This document shows, piece after piece, positions 11,606 through 21,920 of a DNA stretch of 64,000 nt; the first letter of the stretch is position 1, and every line of letters starts with the position of its first letter. A model generated the notes under the pieces. It ran no database searches and was not told the DNA's origin. It saw only the letters and a program-made list of their open reading frames with translations. Made by a program: the position numbers and the translations under genes. This DNA comes from Adiantum capillus-veneris (lineage: Eukaryota; Streptophyta; Polypodiopsida; Polypodiales; Pteridaceae). The stretch spans positions 132,194,018 to 132,258,017 of the forward strand of contig CM043968.1 in the NCBI GenBank assembly GCA_014529385.2. Reading direction: 5' to 3'.

Positions 11606-11768
11606 GAAAACATAAGGTCATGGTAGCAAGTAATGACAAAATCGTCGAGTCAAGCAAATATTACACTCGCCATCACTAGCTCTACTTCCGAGAATTTTCT
11701 CTCTACTACCAACTTCAATCGGCTTGCACAATATATTGGCCTCATATAATGGCTTGCACAATATACTG

Positions 11769-12189
11769 GTACTGGTGATAGTGAAAATCGATAACCATAA
11801 TCTTAAGCTCTCTAAGCCATAATCTCCAAGCCCGTTCAAACTCGGAATTAAGCCGGTGACCTTAATCCAATTCGGACCACCCAAGGCCATTGGAAGTTGA
11901 AGCTCCTAAGCCATGGCAGGAAGAAGCTGAAGGTAGTACAAGGCAGTTCAATTTTGATTTTTTTGATAAGCACTTGGATTAAACCAGGACAATCCTTGTG
12001 AGGAGCATAAACTTCTCCATGAATATTTGATTAAAACAGGGATATTGTTGATTAATTGGTTTAAGGTTAACTGTCTATTATAAGCTATGTTCCCATTGAT
12101 TATGCCTGCTGCAACTCTTTCCTCGCACCTCTAACAACCAGGGGCCCGGTGCCTTCCTGGCTCACCTATCGAATACAAATCCCCCGAGA
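11769..12189 (+). repeat. GYP-X 3' LTR, inner end truncated
   Basis: From about 11790 to 12189 the sequence matches the reverse complement of 55070-55470, the LTR of GYP-X, ending CCCCCGAGA where the other copy has CCCCCGACA. It abuts the CHR1 RNase H sequence at 12190, so an intact LTR terminus marks the original insertion point. The left end is a breakpoint: a scrap of TAT LTR (about 11763-11792) joins it to the truncated TAT body. Confidence 0.75.
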
Positions 12190-13140
12190 ACCGTCATCCG
12201 TTTCCAAAATGAACGGTTTCAAAGGATCTACAATAGCTAGAATAGAAGTTGTAGCTAATGCAGCCTTGACCGTATCGAAACTATGCTGTTGAGCGGTCCC
12301 CTATTGAAAGGTCTTGCCTTTGCCTTTCAGCTGCTTCGTCATGGGAGAAGCAATATTAGCATATATTTTAACAAACCTTTGATAAAAACCTGCAAATCCT
12401 AAGAAAATCTGTAACTCTTCCAAATTTTTAGGAGAAGGCCACCGTTGAATGGTATCCACTTTGGATTGATCCATGTGTAGCCTAGTAGCGAGAATAACAT
12501 GCCCAATATAGTGAATTTCCTCCTTCATAAAATCACACTTGGATTCTTTGGCATATAATTGATTTGTTCGTAATAATTCAAACACTTGACTCAGATGTTG
12601 CAAGTGTCCTTTCTCAAAATCACTGTATACTAGAATGTCATCAAGAAAAACAATAATAAATTTACCCAAGTACGGTTTCAAGACACTATCCATAAGGGTC
12701 ATGAATGTTGCGGGCGCACTGGTTAACCCAGAAGGCATAACCAAAAACTCGTAGTGTCCAAACCTTGTTTGGAATGCAGTTTTGGGGATATCAACAAGTC
12801 GAATGCGTACTTGGTGATAACCCGATTGCAAGTCTATTTTTGTAAAGAGACGAGCATGACTGAGTTTGTTGAACAACTCATCCACGCGTTGCAATGGGTA
12901 CTTGTTCTTAACAGTAACCGTATTCAAGCCACGGTATGCACATGTGCATACTACCATCCTTTTTCTTCACTAATAGGATAGGAGAAGCCCATGGTGAAGA
13001 ACTAGGGTGGATAAACCCTCTGCTAAGATAGTCAGCAAGCTGACCTTCCACCTCAACAGCTTTAGGATAACTCATTTGGTAGGGTGGTTTACTTATTGGT
13101 TTACTGCCTGCAACCAAATCAATGCTATGTTGCACCGGTC
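12190..13140 (-). pseudogene. CHR1 reverse transcriptase and start of RNase H
   Basis: The RT palm contains the DLQSGYHQVRI block, the altered VMPSGLTSAPATF motif and the catalytic FLDDILVYS. The thumb region ends in PMTKQL, and RNase H starts with FILETDDG before it is cut at 12190. The N-terminal part (KPPYQMSYPK, SPILLVKKKDGS) is in another frame, so at least one shift lies near 12930. A further shift separates the RNase H start. The stretch 13141-13451 between RT and protease holds no recognisable domain. Confidence 0.85.
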
Positions 13141-13451
13141 ATGTCGACTGGATCCTGATGGAAAATCATTAGGAAAAACATCGTGCAATTCATTTAATAA
13201 ATTTTTTAAATCACTAGAAACCTTTTCTTGTTGAGAAGTAGCCGTGGTGGAAGAGATGAGAGAGAAGCATGCGGCGTTGAGGAATGTTCAGCAGATTCAA
13301 TATTGGAAAGAAAATGAGATAGTGAGTAACACAAAAAACCTTTATCTATTTCTTTATTAGAAACGAGCTACATAAGCTTGGTTGTACATATCAGTGGTGG
13401 TGAGGAAGGCACATCCTTCTCTCATAACAACAACACATGTGCGCCATGGGA

Positions 13452-13967
13452 TTAAAAAATCAAGCTGTTGTGCTCGTAGCTACGCTTCAGGGATGGTCCT
13501 AGGCTATGCAACCATTCCCTACCAAGTACCACATATGCCCTCTCCATATTCATAACCTGAAAATCCAAGGATGTGCAATAACCTTGTATTTCCAGTGGTA
13601 CAACTCGGACTTGACTATCCCATATTTCGACATCATAACCATTCATCATTGCTACCTTGTAGTGGTGGGAACTCAGAGTTTGGGGCAATTTGAGTTATTT
13701 CACTAATGCATAATTAATGAAATTGCGAGGGGCACCGTCATCTACCAAGATGCGCACCTTGTGCCCTTGCAGAGATCCGTGCATATGCACTAACTCATGT
13801 GGACCAAAGGTCTGTTGCAACATGGAAGCTATGATACAACATTCATGCACCACCTTGGTGTGTGTTACTTCCAATGTAGAGAATCTTGAGGAAGACTCAA
13901 GAGGCAGCAGTTGCACCATGTGCGTTGCTTTCTCCTTGCATGAGCAACAGATTTCCCCTTGGGACAA
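13452..13967 (-). pseudogene. CHR1 aspartic protease
   Basis: The N-terminal piece (13695-13967) ends in the flap and active site VRILVDDGAPRNFIN, where chromoviruses usually have D-S-G. The C-terminal piece (13452-13688) has the typical VVLGREWLHSLGP ending. The two pieces are separated by a stop at about 13690. The domain normally cleaves the Gag-Pol polyprotein. Confidence 0.75.
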
Positions 13968-15063
13968 TCCTTTTTACCATGGCCGATTCCCAAGCATTGA
14001 AAGCATAACTTCTCTTTTTTAGCCTTATCAAAGTCCTCAGGAGAGAGAGGACCACGGGACCCCTTGGGTTTTTTAGTTGCTTCAAAATTGGCTACTGTAA
14101 ATTTCCTTTTATTGTGCCCATACTATGTGCGTGTATTACTATGTGTATCAGCAAGCACATGATTATTATGTGATTTCCTTTCATCTGGATCATCATGAAT
14201 TTGTGCTTTCACTATGGCCTCCTCAAATGTTTTAGGGTCTTGAGTCTTGACGTGCTTCTTAAGCTCTAGTGTCAAACCGCGGATAAACCCACGTACTTGT
14301 TGAAAGGTGTCGAGTCCTTCCAACTTGAGGATAACATCCCGATAGTGATAGATATATTCAAGTAAGGATGGGTGTTGGTGCATGGAACACGTGTCCCAAG
14401 CCGTCCAATTGCAATCTGCCTCATTTGTAGGCATAAATTCTTTTCAAAACATAGCCTCAAAGGCTGCCCAACTCTATGGTATGATATTCTTCTCCTTGAG
14501 AGACATCCACCATTTGTAGGCCTTGCCTTCCAGAGTCAAATTTGTTTGTAGTGATCTGACTGTATGCGGAGTACTCTGTAAGGCGTGAATTCCATCCCAC
14601 TTGCTGACAAAGATATTCACTGCATCCTTAATGGTATCTCGGTCCTCTTCTTTAAAAGTCAGTGGTTTGGTGCATTTCAACAACTCCTCCACCTCCATTG
14701 CAATGAGAGTGTGCAAAGAATCCGAAGATGAACCTTGTCCATGATTAGAAGGGCCTTGCTCCTGATTGGCAGTGTGCTCATGCATGTGTGTGTCAATAGG
14801 GCCCTTGACCTACTGCTGCATAAATTGTATCACTAACGTAGATAATTTAGTGACATTTTCATTTAAAGATGCAAAGTTTCCTTCCATTACAGATATGTGT
14901 GTCTGAAGTGCACGATATTTTTGAATGTGGAACAATTCATAAGCGTCATCACCTCCGTAGCGTCACGGGCACCCTCCGTGAGTATCCGGCCGCGAGCCAT
15001 CATGGGGAGGATCAGGCGTATGATGCTCGAAATCAAAGGTCATATTGATATCTAAATCCATGG
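13960..15063 (-). pseudogene. CHR1 gag
   Basis: Gag appears to start at the ATG near 15063 (MDLDINMTF). It includes a retrotransposon gag domain (the LEGKAYKWWMSL motif at 14474-14785, and the YHYRDVILKLEGL and VRGFIRGL helices at 14123-14434). It ends with a CX2CX4HX4C zinc knuckle, read as KLCFQCLGIGHGKKDC, around 13960-14010. Several stops and shifts break the frame, including one near 14800 and one near 14440. Confidence 0.78.
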
Positions 15064-15800
15064 CAACACTGTGCACTGTAAGAAAGAGAAAGAAGAATAC
15101 CTTGATTCAAAAAACAATCCCATAGCTGTAGTATGCACTGCAAATGGTAATTAGCTGTGCTAATTATATTGGTTGTCAAAGCTTTAATCAACCCACAAAT
15201 CCACCCGAGCACGTACCCTGCTTGGACACATCGTAGTCGAGTCGATTAAGATTGATGATTGCTTTAGTGCAATCGACTCTATGGACATTGTCGCCAATGG
15301 ATCAAATTGTCAACTTGCTTATTGCTGTATGCAGGGAAGTTTCGACTGCTAATTGCCTGGCCTTTTGCCGATGGTAGCCGAGTGCACCTTTGAAACCTGC
15401 GACCACCGTGGACACTTGCCCTAAGGGTTATTTGAGTTTTTCCCTAATGTTTTTGGGCGGCCCTAATATGGTGAGTCCCAATTTTTCCAAGCAGTGGTGA
15501 TGGCAACAGTGGGCCCGACTACAAGCAAGAGGAAGAAAGAGCTGGAGTGCACGCTCTGTGGCCTGAGCAAGTTGGTGCTCGTGACGAGTTTTGCTGGCCC
15601 GTCTAGCACGCACAATCCAAGCCCGACTACGCTCTCTTTGGATGAGGTCGACTACACATCCCTCCCCGCCTCAACAAGCTCTGCACACGCTCCGGAGCTT
15701 CAGTGTCCTTCCCCCTTTGCAAGAGAGAAGCCTCACGGCATGCAGCATGCAAGAAGCTTAGAAAAGAAGCACCATGCCTCTTTTCCCCAAAGAAGGGATT

Positions 15801-15815
15801 GGCTCTTGATACTAG
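15801..15815 (-). other. CHR1 primer-binding site
   Basis: Directly inside the LTR the minus strand reads CTAGTATCAAGAGCC. This resembles the initiator-Met site TGGTATCAGAGCC with one substitution and one extra base. The bases between here and gag (15064-15800) are leader without a recognisable gene. Confidence 0.6.
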
Positions 15816-15975
15816 TGTAAAGCCTAGGGCAGCTAGACCTTTGAATCCTCCTCCCAACCTCCCATTATAAAGGCAGGCTCCTAGCCTCTTTCCCTAATCG
15901 GATACCTTGTCCACATTGCCTAGCCTGGCCCCTGGACATACTCCGTGACTCCCTGGCCATGCCCTTGTCCTGACA
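15816..15975 (-). repeat. CHR1 5' LTR (160 bp)
   Basis: Read on the minus strand it begins TGTCAGGACAAGG and ends GGCTTTACA. The same 160-bp unit is at 59096-59255 on the plus strand with about 16 mismatches by eye. A TATAA lies in this copy only (CCTTTATAATGG). The bases flanking the outer end are AAAAAA in the sense of the element. Confidence 0.88.
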
Positions 15976-16847
15976 TTTTTTGACTCTCATATGATATGGC
16001 ATGCCCTTCTTGAACCAAAATAGCTCCAAGGAAATCACCACAAGCATCACATTGGACCTCAAATGACTTTGAGAGATTTAGTAGTGTGAGCACACATTGA
16101 GAGATAAGCTTCCACTTAAGCTTCTTCAAAAGCTTCTTGCACTTTTGCAGTCCACTCTTGCAATGGTCTTGCTATTAGCAAGTTTTTTTCTATGAAGCAT
16201 CTATAGTATGCACACATACCTATGAAGCTTCGTACCTCCTGTAGATTCCTTGGATTAAGCCAACCTTTTATTATCTCTAGCTTTGTTGGATCCATACGGT
16301 GCCATCTTTAGAGATAATGCGACCTAAATATTGAATCTCTTGTAGGAAAAACTCACTTTTCTTCTGATTAATGAAAAGCTTATTCTCTCTCACAACTTGA
16401 AAGATTACCTAGAGGTGTCTCTTGTACTCGTCAAGAGAATTTGAATGGCCTGAAGATTTTTGTTTATCATGAGTTTGAATGTGTCTGAAACATTTGTCAA
16501 GTCAAAACTTGTAACTAATCAAATAGATCTTCTTCCCGCGGCACGGAAAATCTATTTTTGATAGTCATTTTAGTTAGTGATGTATAGTCAACACACATGT
16601 GATATTTGTCGTCTTTCTTTTGCACTAAAATTAATGGTGAACAAAATGGAGAGATGCTAGGCCTCACCATCCTTATTCCACAAAATCATGCACTTGCCTC
16701 ATGATCTCCTCTGTTGAGCTTGGAAAACTCCATCAGGGGATTCCTATAGCTTGTTGCAACCTAGTAACAAGATACTTAACAAACATGGGGGCATCATCAT
16801 TAGCACCTTCATGTGCAAAATCAAAGTTATTAATGTTCAATTCTACT

Positions 16848-16938
16848 GTCTTGGTTATTTTCATCCATGTTAATTAAACTTATGTGTTTACTATCTTGGT
16901 TATTGTCAACCATGTTAATTAAACTTATGTGTTTACTT
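16848..16938. repeat. Two-copy tandem repeat, about 45 bp
   Basis: TCTTGGTTATT...CATGTTAATTAAACTTATGTGTTTAC occurs twice in a row with a few differences, inside the GYP-D leader. Confidence 0.85.
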
Positions 16939-17314
16939 AGTGTATGCTTTGGCTATTCAAAACCTTAGTTCCTACTCCTCTTAGCCTTTGAAAATAGGCA
17001 CTTAAGTATATACACCCACGGCTCAAATTGGTTAATTATAGAGAGTAGTGGAGTGGGTCTAACAGAGCAAAGTTGCCAAGGGATAGCTCCTTTCGGACTT
17101 CTTATGGCTCAATAATGGTAAAGACGTAGGCAAGTCTAAAAATACTCCATTATTAGGACCAAATCTTCCAAGGTGTGGACCATATCCCACATAGTGGTCT
17201 CAACAAAACCGATAGTAGATCCCACTCCCACTTACCCTCATATAATTAACAAAATCAACCATTAATAGGCTACTTAAGGACCTCTCTTCTTAAGCAAGAA
17301 AAGAGAAACCAAAT

Positions 17315-17326
17315 GCTCTAATACCA
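17315..17326 (-). other. GYP-D primer-binding site
   Basis: The minus strand reads TGGTATTAGAGC, one mismatch from the initiator-Met complement, one base inside the LTR that ends at 17328. Confidence 0.85.
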
Positions 17327-17327
17327 A

Positions 17328-18264
17328 TGTAATGGAAATGGCCTATGAACTTTGAGAGTAGTGGAACTAGGAAATTAGATAAAGCACTTTTGTGAGATTA
17401 CTTTCTGAGCATAGCGGGTGAACTTAATTGATGGTAGCAACATAAACATGGTACTTTTTCAAGAGAGACAGTTTAGAGAACATGATAACATTTGAAGACC
17501 GGATTCATACAGATCCATTTCCTTCTCCAATAGGCATTTGCATTACAGTTTCTCCCATCAAGAGAGACTTGGTACAATACAATCTTTGTGTTTCTTGTGA
17601 CCTAGGTGATGCAATGAAGATGGAAAGATTAATGCATCACAAGCATAACATAAACTTTATAGAAAACATTAACTATCCCAAGCCTCAGTCCCAAAGGCTC
17701 AAACACTTTCGAGGCTGGAGAGAGCTAGCGAGGAATGAGGGTCGGGAAGAGGAAGAAGAAACATTCCATAGGAGAAAGAAATAGTTCCTCACTTATCATC
17801 ACTCTTCTTGATAGCATACATAATACCATAGTAAGGAAGATGGAGAAGATGGCAAGATTAAGAATTGAAGCATGGCTCTTTGTTGGATTTTCATTCCATA
17901 GCCAAGAGTGTTGGTGTATGCTCTTACTGCTCCCAAGCTTGGAGAAGGAGGTGAAGTTCCTCTACATTCACCAAGTGAGAATGAATCCACAAAATAAGTG
18001 TGTGAGAGGTGAATATCCCCCCAAAAAACCCCTTGCTTGCTTGCGTGGGCCCCTAGAAGAACTTATTGCATGTTGCTCTTTGGTAGACCATCTCCTTTTG
18101 GACCGCTATTGAGATGCAACATCTCTCCTTTTTGTGCCCTGTGGAGATAGGTCTAGAGCACATGTGTCTATTCTAACTCTTGTTTCCATTTATTCTCACA
18201 CTTTAATCGATTATTTTAATATGAGAAAATCATTTGGGTTAGTTAGATATTAGATTTTAAGACA
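17328..18264 (-). repeat. GYP-D 5' LTR
   Basis: On the minus strand it begins TGTCTTAAAATCTAATATC and ends TTTCCATTACA (937 bp). The plus-strand copy at 61703-63112 begins TGTCATAAAATC and shares the body, including the segment that both copies happen to leave open as an MRVGKRKKK frame. This copy lacks about 620 bp of minisatellite-rich sequence found in the other. The primer site beside its inner end confirms orientation. Confidence 0.85.
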
Positions 18265-18447
18265 CAAAGTTAGGCATTTAAGCTTTTGAGATGGGAGATA
18301 CTTCAACTGTTGTTGACACATCTTTCAAGGGACAACAAGTCTCCGTTACTCCCTTGATTGGGAAATTGAGGATTCATGTCTAAATCTCTGTCGACAAAGA
18401 AGATTTTTTTATCTCTCCTCTCCAACATGAGGATGCTATCCTAGGGG

Positions 18448-19201
18448 CCCGGGCGATTCACCATGGAAAACTTACCACACCACGTAAGTGCATAGTTTTT
18501 CACAAGTTACATAAGCATACAAGTTAGGGGTAGGCCCCCAATAATTTATCTCCCAATCTTAAAAATAAGGGAGGGGGTGTCATATTTATGGGGGCGGGGA
18601 GGGAGAAGTGAGAAAAGGAAAACTGAGAGGAAGTTTTTGTGTTTCAAAACTATGGCTTCCCAAAAGAGTCTGCCCTCAAACTTGTGAGTCAATATCTACA
18701 AAGATATATGCAAGAACTAACATTGCTTTGTATCAATTTTTTGTTTTGAGATTATAGCTCATTTATTGAGGGGTGAAAGCTATAAAGAGTTTGTATAGAT
18801 GCAAATTTACATGGAGAACCTAACACAACTTTAAAACCATGTTTTTTGAGTAATTTAGATGGGTGAAAATTGGACAATAGCTAGAGTGCAGGCTAAACGG
18901 GCACATAGTTTGAAAGTCAAACTCAGACACATTGAGGGTACATCTAGTTACCAACAAAAGTGATTCCTTAGTACGTTACCAGTCATTATGCTACACGCTC
19001 TTTGACTAGTTTTACTCAGTTAGATCATGTGAGACCTAAGTTTATAGTAAGATAGGGGTATGATAGTTTTTTGAATTGATTTTTGTATAATCATAGAAAG
19101 GGGGTCTTATTTCCTAACATGAGTCGTATATAGGGGTTTTATCAAAGTTTTATGCTCGCACAGGTGGCATCCCGTTTTGTATATAGAGTGAATCCCCCGG
19201 G
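18448..19201. mobile_element. Non-autonomous terminal-inverted-repeat DNA transposon (about 754 bp)
   Basis: The ends are inverted repeats, CCCGGGCGATTCAC on the left and, as reverse complement, CCCGGGGGATTCAC on the right. They are flanked by a direct repeat CCTAGGGG(C) at 18440-18447/8 and 19202-19209/10. The insertion splits a GYP-D protease at ILGA, and the coding sense resumes exactly after it. An 8-bp duplication would suit hAT, a 9-bp one Mutator; the reading is ambiguous by one base. It has no transposase and contains a G-rich tract (18565-18605). A related piece in the opposite orientation is at 60510-61014. Confidence 0.78.
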
Positions 19202-20945
19202 CCTAGGGGCACCATGGTTCAACTACATGGCTACCAATATGAAGTTCCCTGAAAGGAGAATTTGCTTCACCTATAGGGAAAAGAGCATGTATATAGATAC
19301 TAATGAGTCTGGTCATACTATACCACTTGTGAATTCACCGGCTTTTGATAAGTCAATGAAAAGCTCGGTTTTTGCGTACATAATTTTTGTCAAAAAATCC
19401 ACTAATGGCGCTGATGATTTATCAAATGAAAATGATAGGAATCAAGAAGAGTTAAGACTTTTCTACTTTTCTAAATGGATTCCAAGATGTTTTTATCGAT
19501 GATATCCCTATGGACTTACCTCCAAAGCGGGGGGATGATGACCATCAAATTGAGCTCCTACCAGGAAGATCACCGCCTAACAAGCCTTCTTATCGAGTAT
19601 CCCAATTAGATCAACAAGAGGAGATCATGAGGCAAATACAAGAATCGATAGACAAAGCGATGGTTAGGCCTAGCTGATCTCCCTTTTGTTCTCCAATCCT
19701 TTTAGTGCAGGAGAAAGATGGTACACAACGTACGTGTGTGGACTATCGAGCACTAAATAATATCACTATCAAAAACAAATTCCCCGTGCCTCGGGTAGAA
19801 GATCTATTTGATAAGCTACAAGGCTCTACCTACTTTAGTAGGCTTGACCTTAAAAGTGGCTATCATCAAATAAAGATAGTGAATGAAGGTATCCTAAAGA
19901 CCACGTTTCATACAAAGTTTGGTGTTTATGAATATCTAGTCATGCCTTTTGGTTTGTTGACCAATGCACCAGCCACATTCAATCCTTTGATGGAGAAAAT
20001 AATTAAAACCCTATCGCAAGTTTACTGGAGTGTTCTTTGATGATATCATCATCTAGTCCAATTCCTTGGAGGAACACAAGCAAAATCTCCAAGTGACTTT
20101 TCAAGCATTGAGGAGAACAAGCTTTTTCTCAATCAAAAGAAAAGCAAATTTTTCCTTCAAGATATTTAATACTTAGGTCATATTATCTATCAAGATGGTA
20201 TCCATATGGATCCATCAAATTTAAAAGTAATAAAAGCATGACCTAATCCAAGTAACCTACATGATCGGGAGCTAAGAAGCTTTATTGGTATGTGTGCAAA
20301 ATTTTCATATCAGGACCATTACATGACTTAACGAAGAAGATAGCACGACCATTACATGACTTAATATATGTAATGGTATGATGTTCTCCATAGCAAAATT
20401 TTCTCAAATAGCAAGACCATTACATGACTTAACAAAGAAGAACGTAAGTATTCATGGACTGCTAAGGAGCAAAATTATTTTGACAAGCCCAAAGAGAAGC
20501 TTACCTCTCAACCAATCCTCATGCTTTCAGATCTCTCAAAACCATTTGAGGTCCAATGTGATCCTTGTGGTGATTGCCTTGGAGCAGTCTTGCTTCAAGA
20601 AGGGCATGCCATAGCATATGAGAGTCGAAGGCTCAATACAGATGAATGGGTCTTGGGCATTTATGAGAAAGAGCTTTTAGTTGTTGTACATGCCCTATTC
20701 CCACATGGAAGCACTATTTATTGGGGACTCCATTAATTTTACAAACAGACCACCAAAGTCTCAAGTACTTCATGACGCAATGGCAAGCTTCCAACAAACA
20801 AATGAGGTGGAAAATTTTTCTTCTGCAATTTTATTTTCATATTTCTCACATTGCTGGTAAACACAATCAAGTGGCCCATGCACTTTCACAATGACCAAAA
20901 GTTAACGTGGTGTCTATAGAAACCCACAATGATCTATCTTCTATG

Positions 20946-20950
20946 ATAGA
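20946..20950. repeat. Left target-site duplication of LARD1 (ATAGA)
   Basis: ATAGA directly precedes the LTR start at 20951 and is repeated at 27313-27317 directly after the right LTR. The uninterrupted GYP-D copy near 59565 reads TATGATAGATGAGTATG with one ATAGA, which proves the insertion. Confidence 0.92.
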
Positions 20951-21907
20951 TGTTGGGGGCAATTGTAGCATAGCCTAATCAACCCAAGACCAACAAAATT
21001 ATCAATCCTAGGATCGTCAACCTAGCTAGCGCATGGAAGCACGAGCATCGGATTTATCAAATGAGAGGAATCAAGAGAATGCTCATCCAATGGAATCGAG
21101 ATTAGCCATGAATCACTAGCTCTAATCACATCATCAATCAAGCATCACCTACACACATTAAGCCCACCGAAGACTAGAATCCCAAAGCACACTCATGACA
21201 ACCACACACTAATTACATTGGTGTTGGCCTCTCCAATCACACATGCCAATCAAGGAACTTCATCAAAAGCTACACACACAAGGTGAATGGTGCTAGAGTT
21301 TCATTAAACCTATCCACACACAAGCAAACAATAGGTCACATACACTAATTACAAGATTAATAATCAACTTAATTAACCTTATTAGAGATGTTAAATATCG
21401 CAATCAAATGCTCATAAAATGATAAGAGTGGTCAATAAGCAAGAAGTCATCACACATACTCAAATCTAGAATAATGAGATGGTGAAACTACTTCATGACA
21501 TAATGGAATGGAGAAGAACTAGACTAATCAGAAAGTAAAGATTAGATTAAAAAATGGTTCTCTAATTACAATGGATTAGCACGAGCCTCTTCAGCATGGG
21601 CATTAAGCTCAAGGCTAGGCCATCCATAAAGTGAACTCTCAAGAGAAAGAGCTCTCTCGAAAGTGGATCCCCAAGAGTGGGTACTCAAGAATGAATCCTC
21701 CTAGCATAAAGGCTTCGTTATAAAGGCTTGCACCACAATCCCTTCTACTATGGGTTTAAGTTGAACCCTCTAGTTAGCATATACAACTTTGGAACTCCCA
21801 ATGAGCCCAAGACCTTATACAAAGTGAGTAGGAAATATTATGCACATCCATAGCACATCTCCCACTTGATGCATAATCAGTGTAACATGTGTTAGCTATT
21901 GTTAACA
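20951..21907 (-). repeat. LARD1 3' LTR
   Basis: It begins TGTTGGGGGCAATTG and ends TTGTTAACA in plus-strand sense. It shares the AATTGTAGCATAGCCTAATC block and the rest of its length with 26326-27312. At the place where the other LTR copies carry (AC)n or (GA)n it has only ACTCTCAAGAGAAAGAGCTC. Confidence 0.9.
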
Positions 21908-21920
21908 TTCCCCCCTTCCT
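21908..21920 (-). other. LARD1 polypurine tract
   Basis: The minus strand reads AGGAAGGGGGGAA directly before the 3' LTR. Confidence 0.85.

Larger units (their letters stand above)
9312..11768 (-). mobile_element. TAT copy 1, 3' half of a Tat-lineage gypsy element
   Basis: This is a truncated copy of the element at 34126-42830. It has the inner 244 bp of the 3' LTR, the whole integrase, the additional RNase H and the end of the normal RNase H. It is cut at 11768, within the reverse transcriptase-RNase H region, where a 30-base piece of its own LTR (about 11763-11792) is joined to a GYP-X LTR. The left end of the LTR is cut at about 9312. Confidence 0.88.
12190..15975 (-). mobile_element. CHR1 chromovirus, 5' half
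   Basis: Reading on the minus strand, the element starts with a 160-bp LTR at 15975, then the primer site, a long leader, gag with zinc knuckle, protease, reverse transcriptase and the first strand of RNase H, and stops at 12190 where a GYP-X LTR begins. The 3' half of the same family (rest of RNase H, integrase, chromodomain, purine tract, 160-bp LTR) is at about 57204-59255 on the plus strand. The two LTRs are equal in length and about 90% identical. Confidence 0.85.
15976..17326 (-). pseudogene. GYP-D 5' half: remnant of RT and RNase H with leader
   Basis: On the minus strand the leader at 16980-17314 is followed by decayed reverse transcriptase (LFINQKKSEFFLQEIQYLGR, MCAYYRCF) and the start of RNase H (FEVQCDACGDFLGAILVQEG, ending GHAISYES). 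Gag and protease are absent, so there is an internal deletion. Frames are broken repeatedly. The sequence is cut at 15976, one codon after YES, by the intact outer end of the CHR1 LTR. Confidence 0.8.
18265..20950 (+). pseudogene. Older GYP-D copy: protease, reverse transcriptase, RNase H
   Basis: The piece begins inside the protease (KLGI, then TPLIGKLRIHV) and continues after a transposon insertion with GAPWFNYMATNMKFP. RT follows with [41 protein letters not shown] and the catalytic FFDDIII, immediately followed by a TAG. RNase H has FEVQCDPCGDCLGAVLLQEG, AYESRRLN and IYEKELL, and ends around QVAHALSQ. Stops and shifts are frequent. Three imperfect copies of ACCATTACATGACTTAA lie at 20327-20437. 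The element is then cut at 20950 by LARD1 and resumes at 27313. Its gag half appears to be at 63113-64000. Confidence 0.82.

Noticed and set aside
17482-18112. Plus-strand frames with a near-duplicate at 62713-62985 (MRVGKRKKK...)
   Set aside because: Conservation is explained by both being parts of GYP-D LTRs; the frame is antisense to the element and not kept at both ends.
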